The position numbers and the translations under genes are program-made. The notes beneath the pieces are model-generated. The model was not told where the DNA came from and made no database searches. It saw nothing but the letters and a program-made list of their open reading frames with translations. DNA of 64,000 nucleotides, taken from the NCBI RefSeq assembly GCF_024346875.1, contig NZ_AP024872.1, positions 806,001 through 870,000 of the forward strand, written 5' to 3'. Of this stretch, positions 19,005-29,498 are shown piece after piece. Every line of letters begins with the position of its first letter. Within the stretch, counting starts at the first letter, position 1. The DNA is from Vibrio gallicus (GTDB taxonomy: Bacteria; Pseudomonadota; Gammaproteobacteria; Enterobacterales; Vibrionaceae).

Positions 19005-19883
19005 TTAAAAATCATAGAGTTTAGCCGGGTTATCTACCAATACCTGCTTAACCAGTTGTGGTGTTGGCGCTTGTTCAGCTAATAAATCCAATACTGCCAC
19101 ATCATTGGGCATATCTCGTTTATTTATATATTCACTAGGGTGCGGCCAATCTGATCCCCACAATACCCTTTCACTGCACGCTTCAACAAAGGCGCGCCCG
19201 ATGGCTATATTGTCACTGTAGCTAGGCGCCCCAACTATCGAGTTTTGATAAGCCGAAGAGATCTTAACCCACGCCCGACCTGCTTGCATAAGCTCAGTTA
19301 ACACCGTAAAAGCGGGATGGTTAACCCCTTGATCCGCAGGAAGCTGTCCTCGATGATCAAACACCAATTGGCACTCAAGCTGGCCAAATAGCGACTGGTT
19401 TTCAACAATAAGATCCGCACTCATCCAAAAGCAGATATGCCAGCCTAAAACCGATAGCTCTCTGGCGCATTTCTTAATAAAAACCGCGTCAAAATCATCT
19501 GCAGTATTTATCGCAAATCGAATGCCACGCACCCCCAAACGATGTAGACCTAACAACTCCTCTCTAGGTGGAAGGCGCTCAATGGCAATCACTGCGCGGG
19601 CCTTATCACCCAGGTGCGCCAAGGCGTCTAAAGTACAACAATTATCAAAACCATATGCCGACGGGGTTACAATGACACTGCGCTCAAAACCAAGTCGCTT
19701 TTTCAGTAATTTATATGCCGAGACTGGCGCTGGAGGAATATTAGTGGTGTCGCGCTTACGATACTCAAAGCTTACCGGATCAAAGATATGATGGTGGCTA
19801 TCACATGCACCTTCAGGCACTGACAGAGTAGGAAGGCTTCGCCCCGAACAAAACGGGATCTGCGCAGGAATGGTGTGGGTCAT
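19005..19883 (-). CDS. amidohydrolase-family TIM-barrel hydrolase (amidohydrolase_2 / PDC-hydrolase-like)
   Basis: The sequence opens with the metal-binding Asp-Ser-His-His-His (GACDSHHHIFDP) and closes with VLWGSDWPHPSEY, both hallmarks of the amidohydrolase_2 family. That family includes 2-pyrone-4,6-dicarboxylate lactonase and related lactonases and decarboxylases. I set the start at 19883 (MTHTIPAQ, 292 residues) because AAGGA lies 8 nt before it. The upstream extension to 19970 lacks a site. It stands alone, and the substrate is not indicated by neighbours. Confidence 0.85.
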   Translation of the reverse strand: MTHTIPAQIPFCSGRSLPTLSVPEGACDSHHHIFDPVSFEYRKRDTTNIPPAPVSAYKLLKKRLGFERSVIVTPSAYGFDNCCTLDALAHLGDKARAVIAIERLPPREELLGLHRLGVRGIRFAINTADDFDAVFIKKCARELSVLGWHICFWMSADLIVENQSLFGQLECQLVFDHRGQLPADQGVNHPAFTVLTELMQAGRAWVKISSAYQNSIVGAPSYSDNIAIGRAFVEACSERVLWGSDWPHPSEYINKRDMPNDVAVLDLLAEQAPTPQLVKQVLVDNPAKLYDF

Positions 19884-20021
19884 TAACGATGTCCTTATCT
19901 TGAGCCGATTGACCTTTGGTGATTGAACTTTACTCAACAGTTCAACAAGCCCTAACAATATGCAAGTCACTATTCAATCTATTGTGTGAGCATTCCTAAA
20001 TCCGGTCAATTTACACATTCA

Positions 20022-20054
20022 ATAAAAGGGCTCAACATCACTGAAGAGCCCTTT
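20022..20054 (-). terminator. intrinsic terminator for the RND pump operon
   Basis: On the minus strand, stem AAAGGGCTC / GAGCCCTTT (loop 12 nt) is followed by TATT, just after the pump gene. Confidence 0.8.
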
Positions 20055-20068
20055 AACCTGGTATACGG

Positions 20069-23000
20069 TTAATCTTCTAGCTCTTTGAGCTTAGTGCTAC
20101 CGCCATATACCTTTTCACGTAATTTCTGGATGATCGAGTAGAAACCAGGAATGAACAGTGTCCCCGCGAGCAATACGCACAGCAAACCACCGATCAAAGA
20201 TATGCCCAACGAGTTCTGACTAATATGCCCCGCACCACTAGCAAAAACCAGCGGTAAAATACCCAAGATAAACGACCATGACGTCATGTTTACCGCGCGA
20301 AAACGCAGTTTACCGCCTTTCACTGAAGCCTCATCAATTGGCAGTTCATTTTGTTCCCGTTCATTTTTAGCAAATTCAACAATCAAAATTGCATTTTTTG
20401 CGGCCAAGGCTATCAGCAGAACTAAGCCTATTTGAGCATATAAGTTGAGCGGTATTCCGGCCAAGTTCAAGGCTAAGAATGAACCAAGGGTTGCAACTGG
20501 CACCACCAATATTATGGCAATGGGCACCGTCCAACTCTCATACTGAGCGACCATAAACAGATAGATAAATACCAGAGCCAAAGCGAAAGCAAAGATAGCC
20601 TGATTACCCGCCAGCTTTTCCTGATAGGCCATTCCAGTCCATTCATATTGATAGCCTTGAGGTAGCATTTCAGCCGCCACTCGCTCCATTGCAGCGATAG
20701 CATCCCCACTTGAGTAACCCGGCGCAGGTTGCCCCTGAATGACCGCAGAACGATACATGTTATAGCGCCATGCTACGTCAGGCTCAAATACCTGCTCGTA
20801 GCTCACTAACGTACTCAAAGGCACCATAGCGCCACTTTGACTACGCACAAAAAAGCGCGTCAAATCGTCGATAGACGAGCGATACTCACTATCAGCTTGC
20901 ATAGTAACGCGGAAATTTTTGCCAAGCATAGTGAAGTCGTTGACGTATATCGAACCAAGATTGCCTTGTAACGTAGTAAATATCTCGGTCAGAGAAATCC
21001 CTAATTGTTTGGCTTTTTCTCGGTCAATATCCACATAATAATGGGGAACATTGGCTCGAAATGTACTGAACGTATGTGAAATTTCGGGTTGTTTATTGGC
21101 TTCAACAATGAAGTCATTCATCAACTGCGCCAGGTCTGTACGACTGCGCCCCAAAGTATCTTCAAGGACAAACTCAAAACCAGAAGCCGCTCCCATTCCT
21201 GGTACCGCTGGCGGACCAAGGGCAAATACCACCGCATCAGGCAATTGCGCCGCGGCAAATGCGTTAATGCGCTGCGAAATGGCAAACGAAGAATGCTCCC
21301 CCTCCAATGCGGCCCTATCATCCCAAGATTTGAGCTTAATAAACAACGATGCACCATTTGACGCGGCGGCACCCGTCATAAATGAATAGCCACTGGCTAG
21401 GGTAACCCCATCCACGCCTGGTTCGTTTTCAATAATACCCACCAAGCGCTCGGCGACATCTTCGGTGCGTTGTAGCGATGCAGAATCGGGCAACTGCACA
21501 TTAACCAATAAGATGCCTTTATCCTCTTGAGGAACAAACGCGGTCGAGGTTGTGTTACCAAAATAGGTCACTGCGGCCAGCGCGACGGCGAAAAAGCCCA
21601 GCAAAATAATTGATTTTTTAACCAATAAACCCGCCGCTTTACCATAGCCTGAAGTGACACGGTCTAAGCCGCGATTAAAGGCTTTAAACCAACTGGCGGT
21701 ATTGCCTCCGCCTTGCTTTAAAACTAAAGAACACAGTGCTGGAGATAAGGTCAGAGCATTTATCGACGAGATCACTACAGACATACAGATAGTCAGTGCA
21801 AACTGTCGATACATGATTCCGGTAATCCCGGGTAACATCGCCACTGGAATAAACACCGCCAGCAAAACCAAGGTCGAGGTGATGATAGGCCCTGTGACCT
21901 CCTTCATAGCCTGCAACGTTGCCTGACGCGGAGTAAGCTGTGGATTGTTGCGCATTATGGTATCGACGTTCTCAATCACCAATATCGCATCATCAACCAC
22001 GATTCCGATAGCAAGGATCAGTCCAAACAAGGTAACGGTGTTAATGGTAAAGCCGGTCGTCTGCATGATGGCAAAAGTACCAATCAAGGATACCGGAATC
22101 GCCACCACAGGGATCAAGGTTGCGCGAGTACTACCCAAAAACAGATAGGTCACTGCTATAACTAATAGAATCGCTTCAATAAGGGTCTTAACTACCCCTT
22201 TTATAGATTCCTCAACGAAAATAGTCGTATCGTAGCTGGTCTCATATTTCATGCCATCAGGGAAGTTCACACTGAGGCGGTCAAGTATGTCCATCACCGC
22301 TTGTCCGCTCTCTAGTGCATTGGCACCCGATTGCAAAGACAGGGTGACAATTGAGGCATCTTGACCACGGAACTTACCATTGCCGTCATAAAACTTTTTA
22401 CCTAGCTCAACTCGAGCAACGTCGCGCAGATACACCGCAGAGCCGTCGTTGTCTGCACGTAACATGACATTTTCAAACTCTTCAACGCTTGATAAGCGCC
22501 CCTTGGTTACTAAGTTAAAGGTCACGTCCGTCGCTTCATCATACGGCGGAGCGCCTACTTTGCCCGCAGCAACCTGAATATTTTGTTCCGCCAGTGCAGC
22601 GTATACATCGGAGGTAGTTAAACCAAGATTGGCAAGCTTTTCGGGATCAAGCCATACCCGCATCGCAAACTCACCACCCCCGATGACACTAACTTCACTG
22701 ATGCCTTTGGCTCTTGCTAGTTGGTCTTTAACGTTGAGGTTGATGTAGTTAATCAAGAACTGGTCATCATAGCGACCGTCTGGCGCATAGAAGTTCAATA
22801 CCATTAATAGGTCAGGCGAGCGCTTCTTTACTGTAACCCCAACAGCCCGCACTTCCGGTGGTAGCTTTGACTCAATCTGAGTAACTCGGTTCTGAACATT
22901 GACCTGAGCCATATCCGGATCGGTGCCAACTTCAAAGGTAACATTAAGATTGTACGACCCGTCATTAGCACTCTTAGAAGACATGTAGATCATGCCTTCT

Positions 23001-23218
23001 ACCCCGTTGACCGAGGTTTCAATAGGGTCGGCTATCGCTTGTTCAACGGTTTCAGCGCTTGCACCGGTATAAACAGCGGTCACACTGACCGATGGCGGGC
23101 TGATCGTTGGATATTCAGATACCGGTAAAACGGCCAACGCAATTGCGCCTGCAAGGGACAAAATAATAGAGATAACCAGCGCAAACTTAGGACGCTGGAT
23201 AAAGAAACGACTTAACAT
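20069..23218 (-). CDS. RND multidrug efflux permease, HAE1 (AcrB-like) family
   Basis: This 1049-residue inner-membrane trimeric pump exports hydrophobic compounds by proton exchange. It begins [13 protein letters not shown] as in AcrB relatives. It has the proton-relay pair Asp409-Asp410 in [14 protein letters not shown] in helix 4, the [16 protein letters not shown] block, and the second-half motif [12 protein letters not shown]. Two large periplasmic loops follow helices 1 and 7. It starts 5 bp after its adaptor gene. No outer-membrane channel is encoded here, so it probably uses a TolC made elsewhere. Vibrios have several such pumps (VexAB, VexCD and others), and I cannot say which this corresponds to. 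Confidence 0.94.
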   Translation of the reverse strand: MLSRFFIQRPKFALVISIILSLAGAIALAVLPVSEYPTISPPSVSVTAVYTGASAETVEQAIADPIETSVNGVEGMIYMSSKSANDGSYNLNVTFEVGTDPDMAQVNVQNRVTQIESKLPPEVRAVGVTVKKRSPDLLMVLNFYAPDGRYDDQFLINYINLNVKDQLARAKGISEVSVIGGGEFAMRVWLDPEKLANLGLTTSDVYAALAEQNIQVAAGKVGAPPYDEATDVTFNLVTKGRLSSVEEFENVMLRADNDGSAVYLRDVARVELGKKFYDGNGKFRGQDASIVTLSLQSGANALESGQAVMDILDRLSVNFPDGMKYETSYDTTIFVEESIKGVVKTLIEAILLVIAVTYLFLGSTRATLIPVVAIPVSLIGTFAIMQTTGFTINTVTLFGLILAIGIVVDDAILVIENVDTIMRNNPQLTPRQATLQAMKEVTGPIITSTLVLLAVFIPVAMLPGITGIMYRQFALTICMSVVISSINALTLSPALCSLVLKQGGGNTASWFKAFNRGLDRVTSGYGKAAGLLVKKSIILLGFFAVALAAVTYFGNTTSTAFVPQEDKGILLVNVQLPDSASLQRTEDVAERLVGIIENEPGVDGVTLASGYSFMTGAAASNGASLFIKLKSWDDRAALEGEHSSFAISQRINAFAAAQLPDAVVFALGPPAVPGMGAASGFEFVLEDTLGRSRTDLAQLMNDFIVEANKQPEISHTFSTFRANVPHYYVDIDREKAKQLGISLTEIFTTLQGNLGSIYVNDFTMLGKNFRVTMQADSEYRSSIDDLTRFFVRSQSGAMVPLSTLVSYEQVFEPDVAWRYNMYRSAVIQGQPAPGYSSGDAIAAMERVAAEMLPQGYQYEWTGMAYQEKLAGNQAIFAFALALVFIYLFMVAQYESWTVPIAIILVVPVATLGSFLALNLAGIPLNLYAQIGLVLLIALAAKNAILIVEFAKNEREQNELPIDEASVKGGKLRFRAVNMTSWSFILGILPLVFASGAGHISQNSLGISLIGGLLCVLLAGTLFIPGFYSIIQKLREKVYGGSTKLKELED

Positions 23219-23223
23219 ATCGG

Positions 23224-24348
23224 TTACTCCGCCGCGTCAGGTGTATGAGACTGGACGGTTATTCCATTTCGAACCCGTTGCAAACCACTCACGATCACCT
23301 TATCGTTTTCCCCAAGACCTGTGCTAATAATCACCCCGTCTTCGGTTTGCACCCCAAGGTCAATATTACGACGCTCAGCCACGTTACCTTCCGTAACCAG
23401 CATCACAAAATCACCCGCAATATCGGTCTGTACTGCGCGGCGCGGCACGACAATTGCTGGTTGAGTTGCAACAGCGGAGATTTCAACCTTAATATGTTGC
23501 CCAGGAAGTAAAGTATACTGAGGATTAGGCACTGATGCGCGCACTGAAATCGTGCCAGTTTGCAAGTCAATTCGATTGCCTACAAAGTCCAACTGACCAG
23601 TATGAGAGTGGCGTTTATCGTTTTCCAACAATAGGTTAACCTGAACTGCATTGCGACTTGATTTACCATCACCTTGAAAATTCTCCGCCCCCATCTCTAG
23701 CCGCTCACGCTCACTAAGCTGGAAGGTTGCATGAACCGGATCTAGACTAACCAAGGTCGTCAATGTCCCCGAAGAAGGTGACAATAGGTCACCGATACTC
23801 ACCTTGCTATCCGAGATACGCCCCGAAAAAGGTGCGCTAATTTGAGTGTGTGACAGGTTAACCTCAGCTAGTTGTAGCTGTGCTTGTGAAGCGGCAACTT
23901 GGGCTGTAGCCCCAAGCTGTTCTGCATGGCGAGTATCGTATTCAGATTTAGAGATACTACCTTTAGGTAATAATGTTTTGGCCCGTTGAAACTCACTATC
24001 TGCTCGTTTAAGGTTAGCTTTAGCTTGGGCTAAAGCGGCCTTGGCACTCGCTACTTGAGCCTCAAATGAAGATGGCTCTATGGTATATAGCAATTGCCCC
24101 TTTTCGACCAATTGCCCCTCGTTAAAGTGGCGCTGCTTCAAATAACCGGTTACTTGTGCGGTAATATCAGCGTCTTCTAGCGCAGACACCCTTCCTACAT
24201 AAGCCTTACTTGGCTGATAATCAATAATCGTTACTGGCTCAAACACTACCTTAGGAACCATACCACCACTCTTTTGCGCAGTAGGCTCGCCACATCCAAC
24301 TAATAACATCGTGCTAGCTAAGCCAGCTGCCAGTAACATCTTGTTCAT
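23224..24348 (-). CDS. RND efflux periplasmic adaptor (membrane-fusion) lipoprotein
   Basis: This 374-residue adaptor links the RND permease to the outer-membrane channel. It has a lipobox (LLVGC, Cys19), a lipoyl/beta-barrel half beginning [22 protein letters not shown], an alpha-helical hairpin (about residues 100-165), and the second lipoyl half [19 protein letters not shown]. The C-terminal beta-barrel has [10 protein letters not shown]. It is the first gene of the operon. No TetR or LysR regulator lies beside it. Confidence 0.94.
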   Translation of the reverse strand: MNKMLLAAGLASTMLLVGCGEPTAQKSGGMVPKVVFEPVTIIDYQPSKAYVGRVSALEDADITAQVTGYLKQRHFNEGQLVEKGQLLYTIEPSSFEAQVASAKAALAQAKANLKRADSEFQRAKTLLPKGSISKSEYDTRHAEQLGATAQVAASQAQLQLAEVNLSHTQISAPFSGRISDSKVSIGDLLSPSSGTLTTLVSLDPVHATFQLSERERLEMGAENFQGDGKSSRNAVQVNLLLENDKRHSHTGQLDFVGNRIDLQTGTISVRASVPNPQYTLLPGQHIKVEISAVATQPAIVVPRRAVQTDIAGDFVMLVTEGNVAERRNIDLGVQTEDGVIISTGLGENDKVIVSGLQRVRNGITVQSHTPDAAE

Positions 24349-24608
24349 TTAACTACCCGCTTTCATGTTCGAGCACCGCAATACAATCAATCGCAATGCG
24401 CCCGAATTCATTCACAATAAGAGTGGCAGTTTATGCAGGTTATTCCGTTACCTTAACTAGCAAAGTGTTACTAAATGTAATAACTCATAGATAAGGAAAG
24501 TAAGCCAAACAAAAAAAACAAAAATCCAAATAAATTAACCCTAATCAAGGCAATAAATCATCAATTTCGCCTGTGTTGCAACAACGCTTTTCCGAAGGCT
24601 TACACTCG

Positions 24609-25451
24609 CTATTTTTGCAGGTCTTGCACCAACTCTAACCAATCACCTATCTCTTGCTTAAAGTGTGCTTCCTGAGTTTGTGATACCGTCGATAATATCG
24701 CTAAAATATTCTGATTGGCGGTTTCTCGATTGCGCTCCAATTTTCCAAGCAATTGATCTGAATAATCTTTTTCTGGATCATTAAGTAATTTTGTAAATTG
24801 CTGTTGATAGAAAAACGGGTCATCCTTGCGCGCAAACAAGGTCTTAATCCTATCTCGCGTCGCCAGCCGGTAACTTGCCCAATCGTGGTGGGTTATTTCA
24901 ATATTATCAGCCCAACGCTGCGCGATTTGATGTTGTTCAGTGGAGATATCCCCCAGCCATCGGCGCAGGTTTTTATCAATTCGTTGTTTATATAGATCAC
25001 GAATATCTGACTCGTTCATCGACGAATATTTTTCCATGTATTGTTGATGTTGCGCCTCAAGATTCTCAATAAATTCAGAACGCTGCTCATCGGTAAGGCT
25101 GCGAGACAATAAATAAAGGTCAGGAGTCAGGTGCTTGGCAAGCGCCTTAATATGGATTCGAAAGAGTTGTTGCTGCTGGGAAATAAAGGAAGAATCTATG
25201 CTTGATAGATCAGCATCAAACAGGGTTTGAAGCTGTTGTTGATATTTGGGTAACTCACTGCGCTTATGCCAACTGGCAAAGCCTTTCAACTGCTCGTCTA
25301 ATAACGCCTCTTGTTCGCTATTTAAGCTGACATACTCTTCTACATAATCGACAACAATCCAGTCTAGATTGCGATACACCAATTTTGCAGTACAGGCACT
25401 GAGCGTGATACACGCAACCACTATTAATATTAAACGCGATGAAAGCACCAT
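24609..25451 (-). CDS. DUF6279 family lipoprotein
   Basis: This lipoprotein of about 280 residues has the lipobox LSAC and the conserved opening VYRNLDWIVVDYVEEYVSL. It continues with Gln/Glu-rich helices typical of the DUF6279 family (LLDEQLKGFASWHKRSELPKY is a recognisable block). Function is unknown. I prefer the ATG at 25451, with GGGAG 5 nt before it, over the GTG two codons upstream. Confidence 0.85.
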   Translation of the reverse strand: MVLSSRLILIVVACITLSACTAKLVYRNLDWIVVDYVEEYVSLNSEQEALLDEQLKGFASWHKRSELPKYQQQLQTLFDADLSSIDSSFISQQQQLFRIHIKALAKHLTPDLYLLSRSLTDEQRSEFIENLEAQHQQYMEKYSSMNESDIRDLYKQRIDKNLRRWLGDISTEQHQIAQRWADNIEITHHDWASYRLATRDRIKTLFARKDDPFFYQQQFTKLLNDPEKDYSDQLLGKLERNRETANQNILAILSTVSQTQEAHFKQEIGDWLELVQDLQK

Positions 25452-25520
25452 AGCCACTCCCTAAAACCTTGTATTCAAAGTATATACAAAGAGTGGAATG
25501 ATGCTCACAACACGCAATAA

Positions 25521-25549
25521 CTATTAACCAAATAGCTATTAACCAAATA
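25521..25549. repeat. 15-bp tandem duplication
   Basis: CTATTAACCAAATA occurs twice with a 15-bp period, just downstream of the aldo/keto reductase gene (minus strand). It looks like a slippage duplication. No function is evident. Confidence 0.8.
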
Positions 25550-25570
25550 ACTACTGCCTTTGTTCAGGGT

Positions 25571-26479
25571 CTATGGCACACCATGACCTTTTGATGCACA
25601 CCAAACGCGATACCATTGCTCATTAGTCAGTTCGAGCTCTAAGGCCGAAATAGCAGCCTGCACGCGTTCGATTTTACCTGAGCCAATAATCGGTAGTGGG
25701 TTTGAAGGTAGTTTACGTACCCAAGCGTAGATAACCTGGTCAATACTCGCGGCGCCAATCTCGTGTTTAATTAGCTCTAATTCATCACGTACTCGTTGTG
25801 ATTGTTGGTCATTGGCTGAGAAAATCGCTCCGCCACCTAAACATGACCACGCCATCGGACGGGTACGTACGGTTTGCATGAGGTCTAACGTGCCATCATG
25901 GGCAGCGTCAAAGTTAAGGGGGTTGATCTCTACTTGATTGGTTACAAGGGGTGAATCAAGGCGCGATTGCAGTAATTCAAAACCACGTGGTGTAAAGTTT
26001 GATACGCCAAAGTGATTTACCTTTCCTTGAGCCTTAAGCTGCATAAATGCTTCAGCTACCTCATCAGCATTCATCAAAACGTCTGCGCGATGCAGTAACA
26101 ACACATCAATGTTATCTACTTGAAGATTACGTAACGAGTTCTCCGCCGATGCTATAATATGTTGCTTACTTGAATTGTAATGATTGACCTTACGCTCGGG
26201 GGTTTTATCTCCACACAGCATAATGTTGCACTTAGTCACGATCTGAATCTGATCTGTGATGCTCTTCTCTAGTGCAATCGCTTCACCAAACAAACGGTCA
26301 CATTCATAGTTGCCATAGATATCTGCATGGTCAACTGTAGTAATGCCCAATTCAATGTGTTGCTTTAAGAACGTAAGTCGCTGCTGAGGTGTCATTCCCC
26401 AATCGACTAAGCGCCAATACCCTTGTACCAGTTCTGAAAACTGAGGTCCATTTGGCGCCATTGTGACTTGCTTAACCAT
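25571..26479 (-). CDS. aldo/keto reductase (YdhF-like)
   Basis: This 302-residue NADPH-dependent oxidoreductase has a (beta/alpha)8 barrel. The catalytic set is visible: Asp51 and Tyr56-type positions in TTVDHADIYGNYECD, Lys in IVTKCNI and His in DVLLLHRADVL. The GVSNFTP and NQVEINPL strands are typical, and the C-terminus (PIIGSGKIERVQAA) binds the cofactor. The sequence resembles E. coli YdhF, whose substrate is unknown. The gene starts 7 bp after the small exported protein gene, so they are probably co-transcribed. Confidence 0.9.
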   Translation of the reverse strand: MVKQVTMAPNGPQFSELVQGYWRLVDWGMTPQQRLTFLKQHIELGITTVDHADIYGNYECDRLFGEAIALEKSITDQIQIVTKCNIMLCGDKTPERKVNHYNSSKQHIIASAENSLRNLQVDNIDVLLLHRADVLMNADEVAEAFMQLKAQGKVNHFGVSNFTPRGFELLQSRLDSPLVTNQVEINPLNFDAAHDGTLDLMQTVRTRPMAWSCLGGGAIFSANDQQSQRVRDELELIKHEIGAASIDQVIYAWVRKLPSNPLPIIGSGKIERVQAAISALELELTNEQWYRVWCASKGHGVP

Positions 26480-26486
26480 GTTTACC

Positions 26487-27029
26487 CTACTTATTATTTG
26501 AAAATTTTATTTGAATTATATTTTTATCACTGTGCCAACTGGCTTGTGTGTTTGCACTCTGATTTACCCAAATCAATATTCTTGGGGTGAGTGCGCTGTG
26601 CTTAGCAATCAAGGCTATGACTTGTTTATCAACCTCTTCAGGTGAGTGATACAATAGCTGTTGCTGCACATTGATCTGCTTACCAGCCAGTTCAATGTTA
26701 TCTAATACAAAGCCGTCACGCCTTAATCCCAGTTGCATCTGATTAAATGCACTTAAACTAAACGAGGTATAAATGGTCAGGCTTTTACCCCATACCAACC
26801 ACTCACCAAACACCTTGCTTTGATAAACAGTCACCTCATCACTGCAATACATTGGCTTTGCAGCGTCTTCACTGCATTCATACCAATCTGCACTTGCAAA
26901 AAAATCACTCTCTGACCACGGCTTAAACCCGACCGAGGTATATGAGTAAAGCCAATCGGGATTCAACGAAGCCATGCTAGGGGCGCTAAAACAACACACA
27001 CTAAAGACAATAATTAGACGTCGTAACAT
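26487..27029 (-). CDS. small exported protein of unknown function
   Basis: Translation from the ATG at 27029 (180 residues) gives a clean signal peptide (MLRRLIIVFSVCCFSAPSMA, cleavage after Ala20) and a periplasmic domain with two Cys residues (about 42 and 52) that could pair. GAGAG precedes this ATG. The longer frame to 27059 has no ribosome site and would bury the signal peptide. I do not recognise the family. It leads into the aldo/keto reductase gene. Confidence 0.7.
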   Translation of the reverse strand: MLRRLIIVFSVCCFSAPSMASLNPDWLYSYTSVGFKPWSESDFFASADWYECSEDAAKPMYCSDEVTVYQSKVFGEWLVWGKSLTIYTSFSLSAFNQMQLGLRRDGFVLDNIELAGKQINVQQQLLYHSPEEVDKQVIALIAKHSALTPRILIWVNQSANTQASWHSDKNIIQIKFSNNK

Positions 27030-27224
27030 GCATGGCTCTCGTAAAAACAGGTTTGGCAAAAGTACAAGGTTACAACCTAGATTAGTAGCGCCGGATTCAC
27101 AAAATTAAACATCCCTCAAAATGAGACATGGCCTCACTTTATAAAACATTCTCGCCATTTAGGTGTAAATGTGGCCGTCGCGTAAGATGATTTAGAGTCA
27201 AAAAAATCAATTTCCACCTCTACA

Positions 27225-27243
27225 GTTAATGATCATCATTCCA
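27225..27243. promoter_or_regulatory. Fur-box-like palindrome upstream of malS
   Basis: AATGATCATCATT is a perfect 6-1-6 palindrome and matches the core of the Fur consensus (GATAATGATAATCATTATC) at 14 of 19 positions. It lies 82 bp before malS and about 200 bp before the divergent exported-protein gene. Functional Fur binding is not shown. The outer positions match poorly. The rest of the 27030-27324 gap shows no gene. Confidence 0.35.
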
Positions 27244-27324
27244 AAATCACTCGCTGATATTTGAGCAAATTCAATCTGTTATACATGATCTATCGAGACC
27301 AAAAATATAACGTAGAAGAAACTT

Positions 27325-29385
27325 ATGCACTATTCAAAAATCACCTTATTGGCGGCGGCAATAGCCTCAAGTACCTCGGTATTCGCAAGCCCAAATTTAT
27401 CGATTTCAACCACTACCACCAGCCGTGACTTTCCAATATCGGCCACCCAACCCTTGGTTGTCAGCCTCAGCAAAGATCAATACCTATTCAAAGTTACTGG
27501 TATTGAGGGCGACTGTAGCGCGCCTGATTCACAGAAAATCCGCTTCAATCGCCCATTGGCACTTAATTGCAACCAAGACACCGAACTTCCTTTTAATATT
27601 CGTTTTAGCGGTGACTATGCAATTACCTATGACCAAGTGGCGCACACCATATCCGTAAAGCGTGAGCCTAAAAAAAGCGCCAAACAAGAGTTTGTTCGTC
27701 CTATTCCAAAGGTGGCATGTGAAACCTTTACCGATATGCCAGTTACAATTGACGTTGCAAGTACCTTCAAAGACGGCACTAAGCTTATTGAATCCTTTAG
27801 TGGCCAAACTGCGGTGGTTAACAATGGTGCCATTACTATCAACCCGAGTCGCGACAATGGCGGTATCTTATTGCTGGAACGTGCCAATTCAACCCACGAT
27901 ATCGACAAAGCCCTAGATTGGCGCAATGCCAATATCTATTTCGTGATGGTAGATAGATTCAAAAATGGAGATATGAGTAACGATAATAGCTATGGGCGTC
28001 AAAAAGACGGCAAACAAGAGATTGGCACCTTTCATGGCGGTGACCTGAAAGGCATTATCGATAAGCTAGATTACATCCATTCACTCGGAACAGATGCTAT
28101 CTGGTTGTCTCCTATCGTTGAACAAGTTCATGGTTTTGTTGGCGGTGGAGATAAAGGCTCATTTCCTTTCTATGCCTACCACGGCTACTGGGCACGAGAC
28201 TTTACCAAGATTGACCAAAATTTCGGTAATGACGAGGACCTGAAAACACTGGTTTCTGAGGCGCATAAGCGCGGTATCAAGGTGATGCTCGATGCAGTCG
28301 TCAACCACCCAGGTTATGCTACCTTAGCCGATATCCAATTTGACAATATTCCGGTACTCGCCGCGCAAGCTGACGGTCAAGACCTGACCAAGTGGCAACC
28401 AAAATCTGGAAAGAACTGGCACAGCTCGCATGACCTCATCGATTACAGCAGTAACGGCTGGGCACAATGGTGGGGCTCAGATTGGGTTCGCAGTGGCCTT
28501 CCGGGGTACGATAAACCAGGTAGCAGCGATAAAACCTTAACCCTTGCCGGATTACCCGACTTTAAAACGGAATCATCCAAATTTGTCAGCCCGCCGCAAT
28601 GGTTATTAGATAACCCAGGTACTCACGTAGTGGCAAAGTCGGATTATCGAGTTGCAGATTATCTGGTTGAGTGGCAAGCCGATTGGGTAAAACGCTTTGG
28701 AATCGATGCCTTTCGCGTCGATACAGTTAAGCACGTTGAGGGTGAAGTGTGGCTAGACCTAAAACAGACTGCATCTAAGCGCCTGAGTGAATGGCAAACA
28801 CAAAACAACCGCCCGCAGCAGCCATTTTGGATGATGGGCGAAGTTTGGGGTCACTCGGCGTATCGTTCTCCGTATGCAGATGAAGGCTTTGATGCGCTCA
28901 TCAATTTTGATATGCAAAAGCAGCTAGACCGCGGAGCCGCTTGCTTCTCGCAAATGGAAAAAACCTACACCAATTACAGTACTGAGATCCAAAATAACGC
29001 AGGATACACTCCGGTAAGTTATATGTCCTCTCACGATACAGAGCTATTTTTCTCTCGCTTTAAGTCATTTGAGATGCAACGCGATGCTGCTAATGCGCTG
29101 TTACTCTCTCCGGGAGCAATACAGATCTATTATGGTGATGAAGTAGCGCGAGATATTGGCCCATATGCGGATGATTTCCACCAAGGTACGCGCTCAGATA
29201 TGCTGTGGAAACTGGACGCCGAGCGCAAGGCGTTATTGAATCACTGGCAGGTACTAGGGCAATTCCGTCAACGCCATCCAGCGATTGGTGGCGGTGTACA
29301 TACCGATATACCGCAAGCAAAAGGCTATGCCTTCTCACGCACCCTAGATGACGATGCGGTAGTGGTCTACTTTTCAGGAAAGTAA
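27325..29385 (+). CDS. malS: MalS-like periplasmic alpha-amylase
   Basis: This endo-acting GH13 amylase is exported by a signal peptide (about 1-21) and cleaves maltodextrins in the periplasm. E. coli MalS is 676 residues, and this one is 686. The N-terminal region (22-195) contains Cys residues as in MalS. The barrel starts WRNANIYFVMVDRFKNGD. Catalytic residues are nucleophile Asp466 (FRVDTVKH), acid Glu506 (MMGEVWG) and Asp571 (SSHDTELF), with DAVVNHPG as region I. There is an AGAAG site before the ATG. No maltose-system genes adjoin it. A Fur-like site lies upstream instead of an obvious MalT box. Confidence 0.9.
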   Translation: MHYSKITLLAAAIASSTSVFASPNLSISTTTTSRDFPISATQPLVVSLSKDQYLFKVTGIEGDCSAPDSQKIRFNRPLALNCNQDTELPFNIRFSGDYAITYDQVAHTISVKREPKKSAKQEFVRPIPKVACETFTDMPVTIDVASTFKDGTKLIESFSGQTAVVNNGAITINPSRDNGGILLLERANSTHDIDKALDWRNANIYFVMVDRFKNGDMSNDNSYGRQKDGKQEIGTFHGGDLKGIIDKLDYIHSLGTDAIWLSPIVEQVHGFVGGGDKGSFPFYAYHGYWARDFTKIDQNFGNDEDLKTLVSEAHKRGIKVMLDAVVNHPGYATLADIQFDNIPVLAAQADGQDLTKWQPKSGKNWHSSHDLIDYSSNGWAQWWGSDWVRSGLPGYDKPGSSDKTLTLAGLPDFKTESSKFVSPPQWLLDNPGTHVVAKSDYRVADYLVEWQADWVKRFGIDAFRVDTVKHVEGEVWLDLKQTASKRLSEWQTQNNRPQQPFWMMGEVWGHSAYRSPYADEGFDALINFDMQKQLDRGAACFSQMEKTYTNYSTEIQNNAGYTPVSYMSSHDTELFFSRFKSFEMQRDAANALLLSPGAIQIYYGDEVARDIGPYADDFHQGTRSDMLWKLDAERKALLNHWQVLGQFRQRHPAIGGGVHTDIPQAKGYAFSRTLDDDAVVVYFSGK

Positions 29386-29409
29386 CTATTTATAGAGTAA
29401 CTATTTATA
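29381..29409. repeat. 15-bp tandem duplication covering the malS stop
   Basis: AGTAACTATTTATA is repeated with a 15-bp period. The first copy contains the malS stop codon (29383-29385). The second copy forms part of a palindrome AACTATTTATAAATAGTT. Confidence 0.8.
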
Positions 29410-29418
29410 AATAGTTAA

Positions 29419-29455
29419 AAGCCCTATTAGACAACCTAATAGGGCTTAATTTTTA
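29419..29455 (+). terminator. intrinsic terminator after malS
   Basis: A 12-bp stem (AAGCCCTATTAG / CTAATAGGGCTT, loop 5 nt) is followed by AATTTTTA. Confidence 0.92.
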
Positions 29456-29498
29456 GATATTTGCTAATAAAGCAGACGCCATTTCTTAAGCAAAGAGC

